Assembly (NCBI RefSeq): GCF_019175285.1
Contig: NC_056527.1
Coordinates: 114,552,738 to 114,616,737 of the forward strand
Length of the DNA: 64,000 nt
Origin: Sceloporus undulatus
Lineage: Eukaryota; Chordata; Lepidosauria; Squamata; Phrynosomatidae
Reading direction: 5' to 3'
In this document: positions 52,140-63,334 of the stretch, piece after piece
Position numbering within the stretch: position 1 is the first letter of the stretch
Layout of the letters: every line of letters begins with the position of its first letter
Notes under the pieces: generated by a model
Database searches by the model: none
Seen by the model: the letters and a program-made list of their open reading frames with translations, nothing else
What the model was told of the DNA's origin: nothing
Made by a program: the position numbers and the translations under genes

Positions 52140-52140
<1 letters not shown>
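51446..52140. mobile_element. Family P MITE split by a CR1 insertion
   Basis: Left arm GCTGTAGAAATAGTGCAGTTTG ... GAACTGCCATGGC (51450-51496) and right part GATTTGTAGTTTTGTGAGGCACC ... CATACTGCATTATTTC (52012-52139) belong to one element; CR1 lies between. Confidence 0.55.
51496..51965 (-). mobile_element. CR1 LINE 3' end, subfamily 2, carrying an L2 tail insertion
   Basis: Reverse orientation from AACCATAGAGTTGGAAGAGACC. Shares a 42-bp identical terminal block with the 50265-50872 copy, in inverse orientation. An L2-like tail (about 51747-51853, TGTAAGCTGCTTCGATCC, then TATAAATAAAATT) sits inside, next to repeated TAGCTTGCA(C/T)CCATT. Confidence 0.75.
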
Positions 52141-52177
<37 letters not shown>

Positions 52178-52290
52178 TTTATTTCTTACCAGCCTCTCCC
52201 CATGGATCAAGGTGGGGGGACAACCATAATTAAACAGCAAACAGCGTAAGTTAAAACACATCAGTTAAAGCACACATAAATTTAAAGCAG
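52140..52290 (-). mobile_element. L2-like LINE tail with (AAT)n
   Basis: (AAT)n at 52141-52178, then ATTTATTTCTTACCAGCCTC and ATGGATCAAGGTGGGG in reverse orientation. Confidence 0.6.
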
Positions 52291-52659
52291 CAGTTCCCAA
52301 ACTTGAAGTGTTGGACTTCAACTCCCAGAAGCCCCAGCCAAGGACAAATAAGATGTACACAGATTAAAACAATCTACATCTAAAACAGTGTACAGTAGAT
52401 GCTCCCCCAGCCAGTAGCACAAATATAGCTTGGAGGCGCTCAGATAGAATTCAAACACATTCTCACTTCTGCCTCACCCCTTAGTTAGTGTAAGCAATTT
52501 TTAAAATGTATTTGCATGTTTTGAATTATCATGTTCTTACTGGAGGATATCAATTTGTCGTTTTGCTATTACTAAACATGCTGTATTCCGTTTGATCAGA
52601 CATTATTTACGTATAAGGCATGAAGGAAGTGCTCTTGTCTTATTAATTAAGTAATCCCA

Positions 52660-52830
52660 AGCTCTTGCCATAAATTGGAAATGACTTGAAGGCACACAAC
52701 AACAACAAACAAAAGTTCAACCCCATCCATGCTGGAATATACAACTAAAGCATCCCTAAAAGATGCCCTCCTAGCCTCAGTTTAAAGATTTCCAAAGATT
52801 TTTAATAGGTTCTGTCTTTTCCATAGCTGT
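52660..52830. mobile_element. SINE tail and CR1 fragment
   Basis: TTGGAAATGACTTGAAGGCAC with a CAACAACAAACAA tail (52674-52712, plus) abuts a diverged reverse CR1 piece (CAACCCCATCCATGCTGGAA, 52720 on). Confidence 0.5.
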
Positions 52831-53141
52831 GGCCCAGTAACGGATGGCACAAATGCTTTGCAAGTATAGAGTATTGGTGCCTCCCAATAAAAGATCATAG
52901 AGACTATGGCTGTGCTTGAAAACTTTGGAAATAGATGAGTGGTTTCCAGCTATCGTGTCAACTCCTTGAGACATAATCTGTTACCTGTTTCTGTTTATTG
53001 TATTATAGAGAAAGGTAGATGTTGAACTTGGAACATCCCTTTAATATTACAAGTACATGTAAAATAATTCACTGCCATAACAATGTTGCAAAGGGTAATT
53101 AATCACATTGTTAGTTATTTGTCCATCATTTTTGTTCTAAA

Positions 53142-53167
53142 ACACACACACACACACACACACACAT
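53142..53167. repeat. (CA)n microsatellite
   Basis: About 13 uninterrupted CA units in the C14orf119 intron. Confidence 0.9.
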
Positions 53168-53349
53168 ATCCATAGGCTTGATAACTGCAAAGAATATACG
53201 TAGAAAAATTCCGTTTTCAGGGTCAGAAAGAAGTAAAATGAGAGGGAGGGAAGGAAGATCTAGATGTTAGAAAATCCTATAGGTTGCAGGTTAGGATTGA
53301 GGGTTGGCTTCTAGATTTGGGAAAGTAGAAAGTAATGAGCTTGACAGAA

Positions 53350-53713
53350 AATGCAGTGGGCCTTCCATGTTTGCTAAGGTTAGGGGCACAGGACCCCCAT
53401 GAAAGTGAAAAAACTGCACACACAAAACCCACTATTTTTAAATTAATGTTTTATTTTTTTACTGAGAGAAGACCTCTCTAGGAATCTTTAGGTTCTCCAG
53501 TGCAACTCTGTGGTCAATTTCTGCCAGACATTGACCACAGAATCATGCCAGCAGACCTAAAAATGCCCAGAGAAGTGTTTTCTCTAGAAATCTCTAGGTC
53601 CTCCTCTACAGCTCTGTCGTCAGCTTCTGACAAAATGGTGCTGGAAGACCTAGAGAGAACATATTAATCAAAGCTGCAAATGTCAAAGCTACAAATGTGG
53701 AGGGCTGACTGTA
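53350..53713. mobile_element. Tigger-like MITE with internal subrepeats (family A, copy 2)
   Basis: Starts TGCAGTGGGCCTTCCATG, ends AAATGTGGAGGGCTGACTGTA. Interior units CTCTCTAGGAATCTTTAGG, CAACTCTGTGGTCAATTTC and CAGACATTGACCACAG match those at 6085-6370. Two units here against three in copy 1. Confidence 0.65.
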
Positions 53714-53900
53714 ATATCCTCCCTTTTTTCAGACAATCTTTTGTCCTCCCCGTCAAAGGATGCTCTGAATTCAAATGCTACCTTGTGCACCTTGGTCTCA
53801 GTTCCAGTTCCTTTCCTTGTCCCTTTGACCAAGGCAGAAGGCTCTACTGTCTGTCTGGAGCCTGTCACTGGTCTCTCATGCATGTTTCTTTTGTTGCAGG

Positions 53901-54248
53901 ATGTCTGAGCCACTACCCCTGTCTTATGTGACTTCACAGGAAATGCGCTGCCTCCTCCACTGGCTCTCAGGCTGGTCCCCAGCGCAACGCGAGTGTTTCG
54001 TTCATGACCTTGCGGACAAAGCTGTGCCCTGGAAGGTGCTTCCCCTCTTGGAAGGGCTGGCAGGACTCAGCATGGAACCTGGGAAGCCCCCATCCATCTT
54101 TGAGTGCCAGATGCGCCTCTGGGACCAGTGGTTCCGCGGATGGTCGCAGGAGGAGCGCAACGAGTTTGTGAGGCAGCTGGAGGAGGCGCAGCCAGATGTG
54201 GCTTCTCGCTTGTTCCAACAGATTGCTGCGACAGTAGGGCAGGATTAA
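53901..54248 (+). CDS. C14orf119: C14orf119 orthologue, small conserved protein of unknown function
   Basis: A 115-residue, single-coding-exon protein. It is clearly the orthologue of human C14orf119 (140 aa): SYVTSQEMRCLLHWLSGWSP, PPSIFECQMRLWDQWFRGWS and ERNEFVRQLEEAQPD match the human counterparts closely. The human N-terminal Ser/Pro-rich extension is missing; this copy starts MSEPLPL right after a TTTTGTTGCAG|G acceptor at 53899/53900. It looks like a compact alpha-helical protein with conserved Trp residues; there is no signal peptide or membrane segment. Function is not established. The position between ACIN1 and CEBPE supports orthology. Two AATAAA signals follow at 54367 and 54381. 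Confidence 0.94.
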   Translation: MSEPLPLSYVTSQEMRCLLHWLSGWSPAQRECFVHDLADKAVPWKVLPLLEGLAGLSMEPGKPPSIFECQMRLWDQWFRGWSQEERNEFVRQLEEAQPDVASRLFQQIAATVGQD

Positions 54249-54366
54249 CAGGAGATGCAGCTCTCCCCATTCTGCCAATATTTTACAGTGACTGCTCTTT
54301 CATGTCTGCAGGGTTGTCATAAACCTACCCCCATTTCATGCATGACTTCAAGTCATAACACAATAG

Positions 54367-54386
54367 AATAAAGATTAAACAATAAA
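54367..54386 (+). terminator. C14orf119: C14orf119 poly(A) signals
   Basis: AATAAA occurs at 54367-54372 and again at 54381-54386, about 120 bp after the stop codon, giving a short 3' UTR. Either could be used. Confidence 0.75.
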
Positions 54387-54485
54387 AATGCAAAGGATTA
54401 GCATGCTCCCTTGTCTTGCAAAGGGTTGACTCAGAGATTTCTCTAACTGTGGCTTCTGACTTTGAAACAGATTTCCAAAACATAA

Positions 54486-54672
54486 AAAGCATAGACTCAT
54501 AGAAACAGAGTTGGAAGGGGCCTCATGGACCATCAAATCGAACTTACTGCTCAATGCAGGATCTCCAGCTAAAGCTTCCTAAGCAGGGACTGTCCAGCCT
54601 CTTTTTGAAGATGTCCAAAGAAAGAACCCTCCGCACCTCCATTGCTGAATCACTCTTAAGCAGTTCCTTCTA
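54486..54672 (-). mobile_element. CR1 LINE 3' fragment
   Basis: AGACTCATAGAAACAGAGTTGG, GACTGTCCAGCCTCTTTTTG and CAGTTCCTTCTAAGG, reverse orientation, diverged. Confidence 0.65.
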
Positions 54673-55654
54673 AGGTTCTAATTTGTTTGTTTTTTTCTCT
54701 TACGGAACTAGATGAGAGCTTTTCAGTGTTTGCCTCTTTAGTGGTAGGGCCACTGAAACAAAGTAATGAGGAACATATTCTATTGCAAATGTAATGTCAC
54801 TTAAATCAAAACAATAGAGTAGTGACACTTTAAAGATTAACAAAGTTTAGTTAGTGGAAATATGACTGCAGTATATGTCAGGCAGAGTGTTGCATTCTGC
54901 AAAAAATTATGCCAAGTAATATCTGTGTCTCTATAGTGCCATTGTTCTCCATTGTTTTTGCTGCAACAGACTAACAATCTACTGTCCCCTGAAATTTAAT
55001 GAAGTTAATTTATAAAGGATCTAATGTCCATCCAAGCTGGGAAAGGGCATTTGCTGAAACAGTAATTGTGTAAAATCTGTTCTGTTTGCTAACTATCTAA
55101 AATATGGTAATGAACTGCAATTTGTCATAGTTTATTTAGCATGGTAGTGGAATGTGTAAAAAGAAACCAAGCTACATCTTTATTTCTGGCTAGAGGTATT
55201 ATTCTGACAACTTGCCGTAGATCAGGGCCCTTGAAGTATCCTATCCTGCCATGCATTTACAACATTATATTGCCATTGCAATGTTTCAGCAATAAAATCA
55301 GCCAAGAAACAGTGTGACTTACCCCAGCCTTTGAAAAACTCAAAAGAGCAGGGATGCACAACATGTATATCTGTAGCTTCGGCCAAGGGCCACCAAAAAT
55401 GTCAATCCATTTCCAAATGAAACTGATGGAACTAGCTAATAGTCTACTCCCATTATTATTATTATTATTAGTATTAGTATTATTATTATTTAATGGCAAA
55501 CAATGAGGTATGTGAGTGAGACAGAGGCAGGAAAAACCTAAAATGATGAATTAGTGCTCTGGATATGAATTACTCTTTTGGCTTTATATAATAAAGAAGA
55601 AAGGGAGGGAAGGTTGGAGGAGTTGAGCCACAGAATGTGCCTTGGAAGCTGTAG
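54673..55654. other. Intergenic DNA between C14orf119 and CEBPE, nothing recognised
   Basis: A/T-rich unique-looking sequence with an (ATT)n microsatellite at 55450-55490. No exon. Confidence 0.45.
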
Positions 55655-55850
55655 TTTGTGTTTGATGTATGCCTTCCCGACTTATGTAGACCTATCATGG
55701 GGCTTTCTTGGCAAGATTTGTTCAGAGAAGGTTTGCCATCACCTCTTCAGGCTGAGAGCATGTGACTTGCCCAAGGTCATGGCTGAGCTGGGATTCGAAC
55801 CCTGGTCTCCAGAGTTGTAGTCAACAACCCAAAACACTATACCATGCTGA
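55655..55850 (-). mobile_element. Sauria-type SINE
   Basis: Starts in the tail (GTATGCCTTCCCGACTTATG), with GGGATTCGAACCCTGG near the head end; the CAACAA tail is missing. Confidence 0.7.
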
Positions 55851-56514
55851 CAGTCGGTGTCCATAGTTTGTGTACCCTGTGCTAAAGAATGAGTCCTCTG
55901 GAGTGTATTCTTTCATTTATCCCTCTAGGACTGCCTTGCCCACCCTGTTATGTTGGACTGCAACTTCCAGTATCCCCCATGTGAGATATATGCTGGCTAG
56001 CAGATAGTCCAACACCTCTGAAGGAACTTGGTTGGGCAAGGCTATTCTATAGCAATACCTCCCACACCACGTGATGCAAGGTCTTATATATCAATATTCC
56101 CCCCCCCCCTTTCCCCTATGTGTTGGGCTGCTGCTACCATGCCTCTATTTACATTGCCTTAACATCTGCTGCTCACCCAGACGTAAGGAGAGAGATCTTG
56201 TTTGCCCATCTCAAGGCCTTTGGCTGTCTCTAGGTAGGAGCCACCATAAATCTTCTGGAGAGTGAGATAAGCCAGGAGGAACAAACAGCACAGCCTCTAC
56301 AGCCACAGTTGGCCATAAACAAGATTTTTGTTGACACAGGGCCTTGGGTGAACTTCTTGACTTTTCTGGGGAGATAGCAGGGGGCCTGTGTCCATTTCTC
56401 TTTGTTTGACGCTCCTTCCAGTTATGCCAGCAATAAAGCCTTTCTTGTCACAAGGGTCAGGGGTTGAGGCAGACATGCAGTTAAGGTTGCCAGAGCTAAA
56501 ACTGGAGATGGCTC
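55851..56514. other. Intergenic DNA with one MITE remnant
   Basis: Palindromic remnant at about 55940-56040 (GTTGGACTGCAACTTCCAG ... AGTCCAACACCTCTG). A C run at 56100-56109. No exon. Confidence 0.4.
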
Positions 56515-56735
56515 CTGTGGTGGTAGTGTGATTTGTGCGTTGGCTATAACTACAGACCAGGGTTGGAATCCTCCTTCATTCATGGAAGTCCACTGGTGAC
56601 CTTAGGCAAATCACCCTCTCAGCCTCCGAGGCAGGCAATGGCAAGCCCCCTTTGAACAAATCTTGCTAAGAAATCTCCACAATAGGGTTGCCTTGGGGTC
56701 ACTATAAATGAGAAATAAAGCATACAACAACAACG
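56515..56735 (+). mobile_element. Sauria-type SINE
   Basis: Diverged head, core CAGGCAATGGCAAGCCCCC and tail AGCATACAACAACAACG. Confidence 0.65.
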
Positions 56736-56871
56736 AAAAGGTATCTCAGTAGGTGTTGCTTGTCTGATTGGTGACAAGCAACTTCTGCTGAGCTCCCCTC
56801 TTCTATGCAAGTACAGGAGCCCTCGCCAATTTTCACCCCAGCCATCCAACATGCAGGCCATTCCCACTCAA

Positions 56872-57385
56872 CATTTGTTGTTTGTTGTTAACTGCCTTTG
56901 AATGGACCCTGATTCATGGTGACCCTGTGGATGAGACGTGTCCAAGATCTCTGTCCTCTACTGCTCTGCTGAGGTCCTGGAAGTCCAAGCATGTGACCTC
57001 CCTGATTTGAGTCCCTCCATCTGCCATTTGGTCTTCCTTTCTTTCTACTACCCTCAGCCTTTTCCCAGCATCTTTTCTAATGAATTGTACCTTCTCATGA
57101 TGTGGCTGAAGCTCAGTTTGATCACCCTGGCTTCGAAGGAGATTTCTGGCTTGGTCTGTTCTAGGATCCGCCAGGTGTCCACAATATCCTTAGCACTCAT
57201 CTCTAGCACCGCGTCTCAAATGAGTTGATTTTCTTCTTAGCTGCCTTCTTCACTGTCCAGCCTTTGCATCCATACATGCTGGTAGGGATTACAATGGCTT
57301 GGATGATTCTAACTTTAGGGCTCACTCTTCACGATCTTGTCTAGTTCTTTCACAGCTATCCTTCCCATAGGAACGTAGGGCCTCT
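56872..57385 (-). mobile_element. Vingi/RTE-like LINE 3' region
   Basis: Reverse orientation. GTTGTTAACTGCCTTTGAATGG (tail side), GTCCTGGAAGTCCAAGCATG, CTTCTCATGATGTGGC, CTTCACTGTCCAGCCTTTGC and ATACATGCTGGTAGGGATTACA match the antisense of a Vingi-type ORF2 end from memory. Multiple stops in every frame. Confidence 0.6.
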
Positions 57386-57675
57386 CAATTGTTGCTGAGT
57401 GTCTTTATCAGGGAGGGCATGAGACGCCAGCTTGCTCCTACAGTTGCCCTCTTGTTTTCCTGTGTGAAGCCATTTTGGTACCTGAGTAGGTGCATAAAGA
57501 AATGGTGTACCCTCTCACCTGTTAATCCTGGGCCCCCAAAAGAAGTCGGCCAAATTATTCTGACAAGGCAGAATATCCTCAGAAACCCCTCTTATTCCTT
57601 CCCTGGCAGGATAATAATACATCTCTTCTTTTGTGACCCCAAACTTTCTGCTTGTGACAGACGCTTCGCTCTGTC

Positions 57676-57770
57676 TAAAGCAGGGATGGGCAAAGTGCAC
57701 CCATGGGCCAAAAGTGGCTCCCAGGAAACCTATTTGTTTTTTAAATCCTCAAAAAATACATGCTGAGAGA
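57676..57770. mobile_element. hAT/Charlie-like end fragment
   Basis: CAGGGATGGGCAAAGTGC and GGGCCAAAAGTGGCTCC resemble a Charlie-type left end; the right end was not found. Confidence 0.4.
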
Positions 57771-57939
57771 TGCCCTGCAACAAGATCTTCAGAGCATCAT
57801 GAATCCAACCCTGGGAGGAAACGGTCCAGGTGTTCTCACAGCTCCCTGTGCCAATGCCAGTTATGGCCACTAGAGGGCCTCGCAGGTCTATCCTGTGATG
57901 AGACACAGTTCTCTAGTGTTCACTTATTACTCACTTTTG

Positions 57940-58132
57940 TAGCTGTTGTTGTTGTGTGCCTTCGAGTCATTTCCTACTTATGGTAGGCCTATGGCGAACC
58001 TATCATAGGGTTTTCTTGGCAAGTTTCTCCAGAGGGGTTTGCCCTTGCCATCCTCTAAGGTTGAGAGAGTGTGACTTGCCAGTGGGTTTGCATGGCTGAG
58101 CTGGAATTCAAACCCTGGTCTTCCAGTGTCTA
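57940..58132 (-). mobile_element. Sauria-type SINE
   Basis: GCTGTTGTTGTTGTGTGCC to CCCTGGTCTTCCAGTGTC, head lost. Confidence 0.72.
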
Positions 58133-58240
58133 AGGGCCAAAACACACAGCAGAATTAATCCAGTTTGAGCCCACTTTAGCTGCCCTAGTTCGGTGCTAGG
58201 GAATTCTGGGAACTGTAGTTTGCTGTGACACCAGAGTGCT
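58133..58240. mobile_element. Family P palindromic MITE, left half
   Basis: GGCCAAAACACACAGCAG, TTTGAGCCCACTTTAGCTGC and GGAATTCTGGGAACTGTAG. Confidence 0.55.
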
Positions 58241-58624
58241 CCCTGGGCTTGCCTTTTTCGGACCCTTCCCCAAAGAAGCGTGAATGTCTCCCTGGAAAAT
58301 TCACAGCAATACACTTTTTAAACTAGATTGCAGTGGGCCCTGTGTTGTTTCATATAAAAACCAGCCTTTTTCAAAATGAGAAGTGGACTTCTGGCTAGTC
58401 TGGGAGGGGTTTTTTGTTCTTTTTAAAATGGTTTTTTGCCATTTCTTCTGTCTCTTGGGGAGCTCATAGGGGGCAGAAAACTGGCTGACAGACTTGCTAG
58501 AATTGTTCACCTCTGTCTTTGAGGTTCCTTCCATCACCAGCTTGCCAATAAAGAAGAGGAATCCTAGATATAGCTATTTCTTTTGAGAAATATGCATCCC
58601 TCCAAAGATGGAATGTATATGTGT

Positions 58625-58870
58625 CTGTGTGCTGCATGTGCCTTCAAGTCATCTGCTGACTTATGGCAGGCCCATGAATTCTTCATAGGGGTTTTTCATA
58701 GGCAAGGAATACTCAAGGGTGGCTTGGCCAGTTTCTTCTTCTGAAATAGAGGCTTTAGTACCTGACATCTGTTGGCGATCTCCTATCCAAGTACTAACCA
58801 GGGCTGACCCTGCTTAGCTTCCAAGATCAGACAGGATTTGGTGCCTTTAGGGTATTTAGGCCCTCTAAAG
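58625..58870 (-). mobile_element. 5S rRNA-derived SINE, reverse orientation
   Basis: The reverse of the 5S-like head is at 58775-58845 (CGATCTCCTATCCAAGTACTAAC, CCTGCTTAGCTTCCAAGATC, in pieces), preceded by a Sauria-like tail (GTGCCTTCAAGTCATCTGC). Confidence 0.78.
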
Positions 58871-59071
58871 TTTGAGTGCTACTTTTAAATTAAATTTCTT
58901 TCTCTCCCATTTTTGGTTCCTAGGGCAGTTCCTAGGATCCTCTCCCAACCTGGTGCTCCATCTCCCAAGTGCCTTGATTTACAATTTCCATCATCCCCAG
59001 TCAACATGCCTACTGGGATCTTTGGTCAAATCCATCAGAACTGTTATTACATACTTATGCTCCTAGACCAA

Positions 59072-59292
59072 GGGTGTATCTACACCATAAAAACAAAATG
59101 CAGTTTGACACCACTTTAACTGCTCCATCATATGGAATTATTGGATTTGTAGCTTTGTGAGGCATCAATACTCATTGGCAAAAAAGGCTATAGGCCTTGT
59201 AAAACTACAAATCCTAGGATTCTGTAGGCTGGAGCTATAACACTTAAAATGGTGTCAGACTGCATTACGTCTACAGTGTAGAAGCACCTCAA
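59072..59292. mobile_element. Family P palindromic MITE, full length
   Basis: GGTGTATCTACACCATAAAA ... TACAGTGTAGAAGCACC with inner arms GACACCACTTTAACTGC and CTTAAAATGGTGTC. Confidence 0.7.
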
Positions 59293-60409
59293 GTCACAAA
59301 TGATATACTCCAGTTTTTGATTTAAGTCCATTTATCTTTTCACAAACTTCAGACAGCTGGAATGATTCCAACAGCATGGGACTCCTGGGTTCTTTTCTCC
59401 CTGTTCATCTCTCTCTTTCTTTCATACCATACACAGGTTTCACAAGCTAGCGGTTGATGTTACAACCTCCGGAGAGCAGCTTTGGGGATGGAGGTGATGT
59501 GATGTTGCTAACCTCCTCCCAGCGACTTCACGAATCCTGCAGCTGCATTGTGCTTAGCTAGTGCTCCTTATTAAAAATGGACTCCTGCGTCTTTCAGAGT
59601 CATAGGTTTTGGGATTCCCAGCCTACTTGGTGCCAATGTTTTCCCTTCCCCTCAAGTCCCTCACTTCTATATTAATGTGTGGGTACAAAAGGAGCCAACT
59701 TCAAGGTAAGGCACCCCTTGTTGCATTATCTTGTGAAACAACCTGTTGCGCCACGGCCACCGGAAGGAGAACAAAGCTAGCCACAAACCATGACGCTTCT
59801 TGTCTCTGCTCTTCCTTCCCCACAACACAACCAGTCTTATCTGTGTCCTCCCCAACTTAAAGCAGACTAGAATTTGGGAGCCATCATCCCTGGCTCCCTC
59901 TCGTATCCCTTGTGTCTGTTCCTCCTAGTTCTGAGGATAGGTCTGTAGTATTGCCAGGGGGTCCCAGAAGTTACAATCAAGCCTACACACCTCTGCCCCG
60001 TTGCTCTTTTTCCTGACCATCAAGGTCCCTTTTCTATACCCATGCTAGCTGGGCCCATTGCAACGGGTCAGGTTTACGAAACATCTTGGATATCCTGGGG
60101 CTGGCTTGCATTCTGGAGAGGCTTTAGAGAAAGTGGGGGGGACACACATACATTTCCTCCAAGTGTAGTTTGATGCAAAGAAGTAAAGAGATTTCTATTT
60201 TCCCACTTGATAATGCTCACAATTTGATCCTTATCCAAGTGTTTCTTAATATGGTTCTCCTGTAGTGCCCTCATATCTTGAAAGCTTGCTTTTGACCATT
60301 TTAAAAAAAGGAGAGAATTTGCATTTTCACTTCAGGGTTTCTACTTCCTAGGGCAGATCAGTGCCATTTTGCTGGCTGGGCAAAAACAGCACATAGCACG
60401 CACCTCCAG
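59293..60409. other. Intergenic unique DNA downstream of CEBPE
   Basis: No recognised repeat, RNA gene or exon on either strand. Confidence 0.4.
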
Positions 60410-60602
60410 TCAAGGTTGTTGCTGTTGTTGTGTGCCTAACTTACCATGACTCAAAGGTGAACCTATCATGGGGTTTTCTGAGACTGAGAGTGTGCAACTT
60501 GCCCAAAGTCATCCAGTGAGTTTCCAATGGCCCAGCAACGATTTGAACCCTGGTCTCCAGAGTCATAGTCTGACACTCAAACCACTACACCACACTGGCT
60601 CC
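60410..60602 (-). mobile_element. Sauria-type SINE, internal deletion
   Basis: GTTGTTGCTGTTGTTGTGTGCC to CACTACACCACACTGGC; the AAGATTTGTTCAGAGG part of the core is missing. Confidence 0.7.
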
Positions 60603-60639
60603 ATCCAGTCAAGGGGCTTAATACCAAACACCTGCCAAG

Positions 60640-60735
60640 TTGATTTATTGGTTTAACTATTTTGTTTTTACTTACATTGCAAGCCACTTTGTGAGTAAGG
60701 CAGGTGATAAATCAAACAAGTCAATAAAGTATGTA
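60640..60735 (+). mobile_element. L2/CR1-type LINE 3' tail
   Basis: TTGCAAGCCACTTTGTGAGTAAG and GGTGATAAATCAAACAAG, diverged. Confidence 0.45.
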
Positions 60736-62849
60736 AGCTGTTTAGTTACCTGAGGCAGAAAATTCTACAGCTGCCTCTCCCCCTTTCAGGAAGCAGTGCT
60801 ACTAATACAGATGCTAATAAATAACTACTATCAATTGGTTGCCTGTCAGCTCCCTCACTCTGCTTCTGGTAGAGATGGCGCTGCCCCCATAACCACCACA
60901 GGCTCCCAAAAATAGGCCTCATGTCCATGATAGGACTTAGAAATCCAAGGATGGGGATACTTTTCTGGAATGTATTTCTGTAGTCGGGGAGGCTTTACCA
61001 GTTGAACTGCTCTACAGAGGTTTAGCCCTCTGAACAGGCAGCCTCACTGGCAGATTTAGCTCAACCATCCTGAGCTGAAGTGATGCCTCTTACCTTACCT
61101 CTTGCTGAGAAAAATTGGCAGTTTCTCCATTACTAATCATCCATCAGCTTTCAAGGAAGTGGACAACTGTGGTTGGCTCTAGGATGACAAAATGCCAAAT
61201 AGCAATAACAAAACCAATCCACTTGGTTTTGAAAAACAGGTTTTTCATCCCTTCCAACTGTTCTGATTTGGCTGGGATGGTTCCGACTAATCTTCTCTTA
61301 TTCCATTTTCCCCAGCTACTTTGAAAATGTCCCACCTTCTCTCTCCTCCTCCCACTTTCCTTCTTTGTCCTCAACTTTCTTCAAGTGAACTAAGTTCAAA
61401 GTGCAAAGTTAGCCTTACACTCAGCAGAGTGGAGAAGGGGAAAGGCGACATTATTTTGCCTTTCCCAGTAGGTTCAAGCAAAAGCAAATTGCTGCAGTTT
61501 CTCTTATCTTGAATGTTCCTCCACATTAATAACTTTTGCCATCTTGAGTCCGCTCATATACTCTGATGACGCTTGGCCACATGTGTCCCAGTTTTCATCC
61601 ACGAAATGTTGCAGGGTGTAATTGTTGTGTGTGGTGTGTGTTTGTGGAGGGGTGCTGTTAATCTGCTCCAGGATCCTCTGCAATATTTTTAAAAGGTGAA
61701 TTGCTGTTACTTCTAAATTAGATAATCTACTCTTTTCTTTTGGCAATAAATAAACAAATAAATCCAGGTGAGTTTGGGAAGTCTGGAAGGGTCAAGAGTC
61801 AGAAAACAACCTATGTTACCCCTGGTGAAAGGTGATGCTACTCTCTCCCTGGCACACAGATCCAGTGGTAATTTGGTTTTGCCCAGAATGTGTGTAGAGG
61901 TGATGCACGGATGCCGAATTCTTGTGCTGGCTTGTTTCACTTCACTTGATTCTGGGTGGATTCACACAGATGTTAACTGAGCCAGGAAGGGAGATGGAGA
62001 TGTTTTTATTTACCTACTTCTTCTCTACAGAGTACTTGCTCCCGTCATGTGTGTGCCCAAATCAATAGTCCAAGAGAGACAGAAGATAAGGCTTATCCAG
62101 GTGACTGTCTAGCATAGTAGTTTGTTGGGAGAAAAGCTTAGAATTTTTTTTTCTGGCAGTTGCAATGCAAAAACAACAACAACAATAGGTCTGGAGCAAC
62201 AGCAAATAGAAGAGGTTTTTCTTTCCAGCATTGCTTGGGTTCAGGAAGAATGAAGGACCAAATCTTTAACAAGAAAGTGGTGGTGCAATAGAGATACAGG
62301 TTCTCATGCAAGATGCTCATTTTTTTTTTCAAGCAATGCCAGGTTGTCCAGATGCACTCTTTGAATGGTGGTTGCAGGCTGTGTGTTGAGTAGAGTAAGG
62401 GAGTGGGGATTATGGTGGGTTGGAAAATGTGAAGGATTCAAGAACCCTCTAACTTGCTTTCTGTCTCTCTCACACACACATACACTGTCAGTTTTGCTTC
62501 ATCTCGTCCTCCCAATAAAAAAACCTAATCTGGGTTAACAAACTTGCAAAAGAGGCAGAGCTTGGAAAGGTCAGCCTTTGAGAATATCAGTTCCTAAAAT
62601 CTTACAGCCAGCATGGTCAGTGGCCATAACGGCTGAGGGATTGTGAGCTGTTATCCAAGTGCTGTCTAGATATTGTTGGTCTCCAATTCCCATCATTCTC
62701 AAACAGCATGGCCAGTGATCAAGAAACATGGGAAATGCTGTCTCACCAAATCTGGCAGGTCACAGGTATTTCTCACCCATTTTCAGATCTACAGTTAAAG
62801 AACTGGATCTTAACCCAAACACCTGCCATTAAAAATGCCCAACACTAGG
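60736..62849. other. Intergenic DNA, mostly unassigned
   Basis: No exon recognised. A palindromic remnant lies at about 62600-62750 (CAGCATGGTCAGTGGCC and CAGCATGGCCAGTGATC). Short A/T runs near 62146 and 62318. Confidence 0.4.
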
Positions 62850-63072
62850 GCCGAAACTGCAGCCACACTGCAGAAATAATCCAGTTTGACACCACTTTAA
62901 CTGTCATGACTGAATGCTATGGAATTCTGGGAGCTGCCATTTTGTGAGACATTTAGCCTTCTCTCTCAGAGAGTTCTGGTGTCACAACAAACTACAAACT
63001 CCAGGATTCCATAGCATTGAGCCATGGCAGTTAAAGTGGTTGTCAAACTGGATTATTTCTACAGTGTGGAAA
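62850..63072. mobile_element. Family P palindromic MITE, full length
   Basis: CTGCAGCCACACTGCAGAAAT to ATTTCTACAGTGTGGAAAT; arms GACACCACTTTAACTGTC and GGCAGTTAAAGTGGTTGTC. Confidence 0.7.
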
Positions 63073-63074
63073 TA

Positions 63075-63280
63075 ACTGAAAGAAAGAAGTTGGCAGCATG
63101 ACCTTTTGTAGACTTAAGTCTATCTCCTCAGATGCATTTGGTGGACATCTGAGGAAGTAGACTTAAATCAATGAAAGTTCATGCTGCCAACTTCTTTCTT
63201 TCAGTTAGCCCCAAAGATGCTACAAAACCTCCCTACATGCTGATTCTAAAGACTACCATGGCTATATGTTTGAATTCTAC
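63075..63280. mobile_element. Palindromic hAT-like MITE (family Q, copy 2)
   Basis: ACTGAAAGAAAGAAGTTGGCAG and CTGCCAACTTCTTTCTTTCAGT are exact inverted copies around a CAGATGCATTTGG centre; right flank ACTACCATGGCTATATG resembles the 48412 copy. Confidence 0.7.
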
Positions 63281-63334
63281 CACTTTATTTTGAAAGGAAA
63301 ACCACCACAAATCACCAAAGGCCACAGATCACCA

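Noticed and set aside
54104-54322. Alternative frames over the C14orf119 exon
   Set aside because: Only the 53901-54248 frame matches the orthologue.
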